A stretch of 10,082 nt of DNA from Bathyarchaeum sp965602795. Its GTDB lineage: Archaea; Thermoproteota; Bathyarchaeia; Bathyarchaeales; Bathyarchaeaceae. Under the pieces are notes generated by a model, which did not search any database, was not told the origin of the DNA, and saw only the letters and a program-made list of their open reading frames with translations. This document shows positions 7,209-10,082 of this stretch, piece by piece. The stretch covers positions 1-10,082 of the forward strand of contig CBFCZR010000056.1 of the NCBI GenBank assembly GCA_965602795.1. Direction: 5' to 3'. A program made the translations under genes and the position numbers. Each line of letters starts with the position of its first letter. The first letter of the stretch is position 1.

Positions 7209-7285
7209 GCGGTCGTAGTCTAGCCTGGTCAGGACCCCGGCTTCCCAAGCCGGGTACTCGGGTTCAAATCCCGGCGACCGCACCA
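7209..7285 (+). tRNA. tRNA-Gly (anticodon CCC), with encoded CCA
   Basis: A complete cloverleaf can be folded by eye. The 7-bp acceptor stem GCGGTCG (7209-7215) pairs perfectly with CGACCGC (7275-7281). The anticodon stem is CCGGC/GCCGG (7237-7241 with 7249-7253) with loop TTCCCAA, placing anticodon CCC at 7244-7246. The T stem is 7258-7262 with 7270-7274 and loop TTCAAAT. The discriminator A (7282) is followed by a genomically encoded CCA (7283-7285). No intron is present in the anticodon loop. It reads the glycine codon GGG. An AT-rich ATATTTAA abuts its 5' end, too close to serve as a normal TATA box for a start at 7209, so it may be expressed from further upstream or with the lysS transcript. 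Confidence 0.96.
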
Positions 7286-7290
7286 AAACC

Positions 7291-7328
7291 ATTTTCCCTT
7301 CAGGTTTTTCTGAAAAAAGCTGTTTTTC
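7291..7328 (+). terminator. T-tracts with small hairpin after tRNA-Gly
   Basis: T4 at 7292-7295, T5 at 7305-7309 and T5 at 7323-7327 follow the tRNA. GAAAAA (7312-7317) can pair with TTTTTC (7323-7328). The oligo-T runs alone would suffice for archaeal termination; the hairpin may be incidental. Confidence 0.5.
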
Positions 7329-7386
7329 AACATGAAGTATTATTAGGCTACAAATATGATTGTTTGAATAGTTTCTGAATTTTGGG

Positions 7387-7396
7387 GTATACTATT
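7387..7396 (+). promoter_or_regulatory. Candidate TATA box for the Nudix gene
   Basis: GGTATACTATT lies about 45 nt before TTG 7435. A 26-nt offset places transcription start near 7418, immediately before the GGAGG ribosome-binding site. Spacing is good; sequence match is fair. Confidence 0.4.
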
Positions 7397-7422
7397 ATGA
7401 AAGGAGCTGCTCAGAGAATATT

Positions 7423-7427
7423 GGAGG
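7423..7427 (+). promoter_or_regulatory. Shine-Dalgarno GGAGG deciding the Nudix start
   Basis: GGAGG is separated by 7 nt from TTG 7435 but by only 1 nt from the upstream in-frame TTG 7429. Normal spacing therefore favours 7435. Confidence 0.6.
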
Positions 7428-7434
7428 CTTGTGG

Positions 7435-7875
7435 TTGAGGCGCAAATATCCATCTCAGCCTGTTGTGGGTGTTGGGGTGGTTATTGTGGACTGTGGCAGG
7501 CTTGTTTTGGTGAGGAGGGGTGCTGAGCCTGCGTTGGGGAGGTGGAGTTTTCCGGGTGGAGCAGTGGAGTTGGGGGAGGCTGTTAGAGATGCTGCGGTGC
7601 GGGAAGCGAAGGAGGAGTGCGGATTAGACGTCGAGCTTGTCGAAGACAGACCAATTGACATCTATGACATTCGGAAGATAGATGAGAGTGGGCGTCTCCG
7701 ATACCATTACGTTCTGTTGCAGTTTCTTGCCAGACCGAAAGAAGGCGCCTTGAAGCCTACCAGCGATGTGACAGATGCCAGATGGGTTCCCCTCGAAGAG
7801 GTAGAGAATTATGATTTGGTGGAGTCAGTCCGCTCATTCATAAGAAAACATCGAAAAGAACTGGAAAAGCTTTAG
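7435..7875 (+). CDS. Nudix hydrolase (ADP-ribose pyrophosphatase-like)
   Basis: 146 residues from the chosen TTG, a normal size for a single-domain Nudix enzyme. The Nudix box GX5EX7REUXEEXGU is complete: GGAVELGEAVRDAAVREAKE followed by ECGL, including the REAKEE residues that bind Mg2+. Upstream is the usual GVGVVIVDCGRLVLVRRG strand pair and WSFPGG. Such enzymes cleave nucleoside diphosphates linked to another group. The closest style is archaeal ADP-ribose/NADH-type or NTP-cleaning family members, but substrate cannot be fixed from the sequence. TTG 7435 is preferred over TTG 7429 because of GGAGG spacing. Codons up to about 7620 end almost always in G or T, and later ones show more A and C. 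The gene appears to be transcribed alone. Confidence 0.92.
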   Translation: MRRKYPSQPVVGVGVVIVDCGRLVLVRRGAEPALGRWSFPGGAVELGEAVRDAAVREAKEECGLDVELVEDRPIDIYDIRKIDESGRLRYHYVLLQFLARPKEGALKPTSDVTDARWVPLEEVENYDLVESVRSFIRKHRKELEKL

Positions 7876-8046
7876 TCAAGTATACCCAAGTTTCAATTAT
7901 CACGTATTTCTGTCACTGTTTTTGTGCGTCTTATCTGCTGTTTAAGCGGGAATTGTTCTATTTTACAACAATAAACGGAAGGCTCTCTTCGTGGTATGAC
8001 GGCTTGAAGCATGTATTGCGGGTTCATATTTGTATTTCATAAGACA
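7876..8046. other. Intergenic stretch without a recognised gene
   Basis: This stretch holds a modest T tract at 7919-7923 that could end the Nudix transcript, and otherwise AT-leaning sequence. I see no tRNA fold, repeat array or credible coding frame; the minus-strand open frame reaching into it has no supporting ribosome-binding site and overlaps the promoter and start of the 8099 gene. Confidence 0.4.
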
Positions 8047-8055
8047 GTTAAATAC
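8047..8055 (+). promoter_or_regulatory. TATA box for the 60-residue gene
   Basis: GTTAAATAC is centred about 48 nt before ATG 8099. Transcription would start near 8077 and yield a leader of about 20 nt that contains the GAGGAG ribosome-binding site. Confidence 0.5.
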
Positions 8056-8083
8056 TAACAGCAACCAGTAAGCCAAATGAAAT

Positions 8084-8089
8084 GAGGAG
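8084..8089 (+). promoter_or_regulatory. Shine-Dalgarno for the 60-residue gene
   Basis: GAGGAG lies 9 nt before ATG 8099. A closer ATG at 8094 opens only a two-codon frame (ATG GAA TGA), which leaves 8099 as the usable start. Confidence 0.55.
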
Positions 8090-8098
8090 AAAAATGGA

Positions 8099-8281
8099 AT
8101 GAAAAAATCGTTCTCCCCCCAAAACCGCAAAAAACTACAGAAGATGATGTTGGAAGCCTTCACTAGCGAAATTCAAACTCTCAGCCCTGAACTTCAGTAT
8201 ATATTGGCGGATGATCTGGTTACAGCTCTTCAGAATCGACTTATGGTCTTCCAGAGAATACAGGCGAAAACGGCTCCTTAG
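8099..8281 (+). CDS. Small hypothetical helical protein, 60 aa
   Basis: Not recognised. The N-terminus is strongly basic (MKKSFSPQNRKKLQK). The rest reads as two amphipathic helices, about residues 10-25 (KKLQKMMLEAFTSEI) and 33-55 (LQYILADDLVTALQNRLMVF), joined by a SPE turn that could cap the second helix. There is no signal peptide, cysteine or membrane segment. The gene is supported by a TATA-like box with correct spacing and a GAGGAG ribosome-binding site 9 nt before the ATG, which is better than chance for so short a frame. It sits between the Nudix gene and a small winged-helix regulator in the same direction. A small DNA- or protein-binding factor is conceivable, but no function can be assigned. 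Confidence 0.65.
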   Translation: MKKSFSPQNRKKLQKMMLEAFTSEIQTLSPELQYILADDLVTALQNRLMVFQRIQAKTAP

Positions 8282-8323
8282 CAGAAATAAAGCTCGAAAA
8301 AGCTTAGTATGAATCCATAAATG

Positions 8324-8333
8324 ATATATATAA
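8324..8333 (+). promoter_or_regulatory. Strong TATA box for the HTH_45-like gene
   Basis: ATATATATAA is the best box A in the window. Its centre at about 8328 predicts transcription start near 8354, downstream of the first in-frame ATG (8335) and 14 nt before ATG 8368. It therefore decides the start codon. Confidence 0.7.
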
Positions 8334-8367
8334 AATGGGAAAAATTAGAATCAAAAGAGGCGTTAAC

Positions 8368-8667
8368 ATGCGTAGATCAAAACTCGAGATGTATATCGAC
8401 ATCCTCAAGGTGTTAGCTCACAAAGGTCCACTTAAGCTGACTCACATCATGTATAAGGCTAATGTGAACTGCAGTGTCCTTAAGGAGTACTTGGAGTTTC
8501 TTATCGATCAGGAGCTTGTTGAAGAGAAGACTGTGGGTAAGAAAAGAATAGTTTATGCCGTTTCAGAGAAAGGGTTGAGAGTTCTGAAGTACTTCCGAGA
8601 GCTGAAGGTTATGTTGCCGGTTGTTGAAGAGGGGCAGAGTAGTAGAATACCTGCTTCCCTTTACTAG
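8368..8667 (+). CDS. Small winged-helix regulator (HTH_45 / COG3432-like)
   Basis: 99 residues from ATG 8368. The sequence MRRSKLEMYIDILKVLAHKG, then PLKLTHIMYKANVNC and SVLKEYLEFLIDQELVEEKT, is the archaeal HTH_45 pattern: helix 1, a turn, a recognition helix around NVNCSVLKEYLEFL, then a basic beta-wing (VGKKRIVYAVSEKG) and a final helix (LRVLKYFRELKVML). Such proteins are predicted one-domain DNA-binding regulators. The longer reading from ATG 8335 would add 11 residues, but that codon lies between the TATA box and the expected transcription start, so it should not be in the mRNA. AGAGG at 8356-8360 sits 7 nt before ATG 8368, supporting the shorter form. It seems to be its own transcription unit; the target is unknown. 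Confidence 0.88.
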   Translation: MRRSKLEMYIDILKVLAHKGPLKLTHIMYKANVNCSVLKEYLEFLIDQELVEEKTVGKKRIVYAVSEKGLRVLKYFRELKVMLPVVEEGQSSRIPASLY

Positions 8668-8690
8668 TGGCACTTTCCTCCATCTTCCAC

Positions 8691-8713
8691 CTTTGTTTTA
8701 TTGTTCTTTTATT
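8691..8713 (+). terminator. T-tract terminator after the HTH_45-like gene
   Basis: T3, T4 and T4 runs interrupted by single bases begin about 25 nt after the stop at 8667, in keeping with archaeal oligo-T termination. Confidence 0.5.
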
Positions 8714-8784
8714 CAGTCAAACTGTTTTGTTGTAGTTTCTGGTGTGTTTGTTTAAATTGAAAATATGAACTAATATATCGTAAG

Positions 8785-8795
8785 ATTTAATAAAC
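8785..8795 (+). promoter_or_regulatory. TATA box for the wHTH-ParA operon
   Basis: ATTTAATAAAC is centred about 57 nt before ATG 8847, predicting transcription start near 8816 and a leader of about 30 nt. CGGGG near 8831-8835 is the only weak ribosome-binding candidate. Confidence 0.5.
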
Positions 8796-8846
8796 TTGTG
8801 AGCCACAAATACTGTAGATACGGAAAACACATCGGGGACCACAACT

Positions 8847-9215
8847 ATGCCAGTATACCGAAAGCTTGAGGGAAAATCAACACAACTGCTGGAAAAAATA
8901 AGAGAAAATCTTGAACGGCTAAACGAGAAGATAGATGTGATGATCGAAATTCAGAAGCACGGTCACATGGAGCTTCCAGAAGAGTTGCCCGAAGCTTTGG
9001 ACGTGATGACGCTCCTATCCCTTCCTGACCATTTGAGAAAGACAGCTGTTACTCTGTGCAAGCTGGAAGAGGCAACAGCCGATGAGGTTTCTGAGCAGAC
9101 AAAGAGGGCGAGAGCGGTGGAGAGCGGTTATCTGAATCAGTTGGTGGTTATGGGTTACATGAAGAAGGAGAGGCGAGGTCGTAAGGCTTACTTCTTTGTT
9201 AATAAGGAGGGTTGA
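8847..9215 (+). CDS. Coiled-coil plus winged-helix DNA-binding protein, paired with ParA
   Basis: 122 residues. Residues about 10-40 form an amphipathic coiled coil (STQLLEKIRENLERLNEKID), probably for oligomerisation. Residues about 55-118 form a winged helix: LPDHLRKTAVTLCKLEEATA, then ADEVSEQTKRARAVESGYLN as turn and recognition helix, and a basic wing KKERRGRKAYFFV. No membrane segment or cofactor site is seen. The stop (9213-9215) is 7 nt before the ParA start at 9223, and that gene's ribosome-binding site AAGGAGG lies inside this gene's last codons, so the two are translationally linked. Pairing suggests this protein is the DNA-binding partner of the ATPase, comparable in position to AspA (a winged-helix protein in the pNOB8 partition system). 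No homology to AspA or ParB is claimed, and an ordinary regulator remains possible. Confidence 0.85.
   Translation: MPVYRKLEGKSTQLLEKIRENLERLNEKIDVMIEIQKHGHMELPEELPEALDVMTLLSLPDHLRKTAVTLCKLEEATADEVSEQTKRARAVESGYLNQLVVMGYMKKERRGRKAYFFVNKEG
9204..9210 (+). promoter_or_regulatory. Shine-Dalgarno AAGGAGG for the ParA gene
   Basis: A near-perfect ribosome-binding site lies within the end of the wHTH gene, 12 nt before ATG 9223. Spacing is longer than usual but acceptable, and it supports the short N-terminus. Confidence 0.55.
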
Positions 9216-9222
9216 GAGTAAA

Positions 9223-10002
9223 ATGGTTGGTAAGATTATTGCAGTTCATTCGTATAAGGGTGGAACCGGAAAAACGTCACTTTCAGTTAACTTGGCAGCC
9301 ACTTATGCTAGAAGAGGCAAAAAGGTCTGTCTGATGGACTTGGATTTTCGTGCGCCCAGCCTTCACGCTCTGTTCAAAGACCAAAAGCCAGAGTATTGGC
9401 TGAACGATTACCTTAATGGCATATGTGAAATCGACAAAGTGCTAGTTGATGCGACCAAAAACCGTGGTAACGGCGGCAAGTTAATGGTTGCGCTGGCAAA
9501 CCCATCCACTGAAGCAATAAGGGATATGACGGCGAAGGACCGGAAGTGGGAGATGAAGGCTTTAGGCAGGCTGCTGTCTCTCAGGTCTTCGCTTCTTAGC
9601 GATAGCGGTCTTGACTACCTTATTTTGGATACCAGCCCTGGGCTTCAGTATTCTTCCATCAATGCCATAGTTACAGCTGACGTTGTTTTGGTTGTAACCA
9701 GCTTGGATGCCTCAGACATTAATGGTAGCAAGCGGATGACCAGTGAGCTCTATGACCTCTTCGAGAAGAAGACGGGAATCCTGGTTAACAAAGTGATTGC
9801 AGACTACCTGTCATCGGAGAAAGAAAAGAAGAAATTCACTAAATACATCAAAAGCGTTCACAGCCTTCCCGTTCTAGCTACGATTCCATGTTTCTGTGAG
9901 GTTCTTCGAGCAGCAGGAGACTTCATATTCACAGAAGAAAGACCGGACCACCCATTCACGGAGACCCTAAACGGACTAGCCACCAAAGTCGAAAAATTCT
10001 AA
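9223..10002 (+). CDS. ParA/MinD-family P-loop ATPase
   Basis: 259 residues. The deviant Walker A motif YKGGTGKTS lies at residues 11-19, with the signature lysine K12 that defines the ParA/MinD/SegA group. Further motifs are VCLMDLDFRAPSLH (Walker A') and LDYLILDTSPGLQ (Walker B), followed by ADVVLVVTSLD. The protein probably dimerises on ATP binding and hydrolyses it when stimulated by a partner. The family positions DNA, cell-division sites or large complexes. There is no N-terminal HTH, so it is of the short ParA type, and no clear MinD-like C-terminal amphipathic membrane helix. ATG 9223 is chosen because MVGKIIAVHSYKGG is the usual N-terminus; the longer TTG 9196 version would overlap the previous gene and place the AAGGAGG site inside the coding region. 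It is cotranscribed with the wHTH gene upstream. Confidence 0.93.
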   Translation: MVGKIIAVHSYKGGTGKTSLSVNLAATYARRGKKVCLMDLDFRAPSLHALFKDQKPEYWLNDYLNGICEIDKVLVDATKNRGNGGKLMVALANPSTEAIRDMTAKDRKWEMKALGRLLSLRSSLLSDSGLDYLILDTSPGLQYSSINAIVTADVVLVVTSLDASDINGSKRMTSELYDLFEKKTGILVNKVIADYLSSEKEKKKFTKYIKSVHSLPVLATIPCFCEVLRAAGDFIFTEERPDHPFTETLNGLATKVEKF

Positions 10003-10082
10003 TCTTTATTCTTTTTCATTTTTCTTTCGTACTTTTCTTTAGCCTTCTTCGCATCCTCAGCAAAGCTCCTAAGCCGCTTAAG
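9999..10082 (-). CDS. C-terminal end of an unidentified gene (partial)
   Basis: On the minus strand a frame open to the right edge encodes 27 residues, highly charged and helical (AEDAKKAKEKYERKMKKNKD), ending in TAG at 9999-10001. This stop overlaps the ParA stop TAA at 10000-10002, so the two genes would converge with their stop codons interlocked. Lys/Glu-rich tails are common at archaeal protein ends. The same bases read on the plus strand are T-rich (10003-10038) and could also end the ParA transcript, so the coding call is moderate. No family can be named from so little. Confidence 0.5.
   Translation of the reverse strand, partial: LKRLRSFAEDAKKAKEKYERKMKKNKD

Noticed and set aside
7455..7661. 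Minus-strand 68-codon frame over the Nudix gene
   Set aside because: Its Ser/Thr/Pro-rich sequence simply mirrors the G/T-rich coding strand; the Nudix box on the plus strand is complete.
7963..8163. Minus-strand 66-codon frame in the Nudix to small-gene gap
   Set aside because: It overlaps the promoter, ribosome-binding site and start of the 60-residue gene, has aromatic-rich low-quality sequence, and lacks its own signals.
1..10082. CRISPR array, insertion sequence, rRNA or prophage
   Set aside because: No regularly spaced repeats, transposase or integrase motifs, terminal inverted repeats or rRNA-like blocks were seen on reading both strands.

Overview
The window looks like a chromosomal segment of an archaeon, most likely from the TACK side (Bathyarchaeia-like). 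The grounds are a class I lysyl-tRNA synthetase, TATA-type promoters about 26 nt upstream of likely transcription starts, T-tract terminators, at least one apparent leaderless GTG start, frequent TTG starts, and several winged-helix regulators of archaeal style. The phylum is an inference from gene style, not from a marker tree. No mobile element, CRISPR array or rRNA is visible.

Layout. (1) Bases 1-886: the 3' part of a radical SAM/SPASM-type enzyme, open at the left edge. (2) 976-2593: a likely two-gene operon of an all-helical protein of unknown function followed by an SPFH/Band-7 protein (YdjI-like) ending in three zinc ribbons. (3) 2614-5403: an envelope/regulatory block. A winged-helix regulator (minus) diverges from a membrane-anchored protein with an outside CARDB-like domain and an inside winged helix (plus), which converges on a secreted helical protein with seven N-glycosylation sequons (minus). 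(4) 5570-7285: class I LysRS, then tRNA-Gly(CCC). (5) 7435-8667: a Nudix hydrolase with a TTG start, a 60-residue orphan protein with its own promoter and Shine-Dalgarno, and a small HTH_45/COG3432-like winged-helix protein. (6) 8847-10002: a coiled-coil plus winged-helix protein coupled to a ParA/MinD-family ATPase. The tail of another gene enters from the right edge on the minus strand, its stop codon overlapping the ParA stop.

How the genes may work together. The housekeeping genes (LysRS, tRNA-Gly) sit between small regulatory modules. Three pairings deserve attention: helical protein with SPFH-zinc ribbon protein (possible membrane stress or scaffold module), membrane-tethered HTH with its divergent cytosolic HTH and convergent glycoprotein (possible surface-sensing circuit), and wHTH with ParA (possible partition or positioning module without a recognisable ParB). 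These functional links are inferred from position and domain architecture only.

Several starts were moved from the longest reading frame because promoter or ribosome-binding-site placement argues for an internal codon: the Nudix gene (7435), the HTH_45 gene (8368), the ParA gene (9223) and, less surely, the 3102 regulator. No gene-free stretch exceeds about 225 bases.
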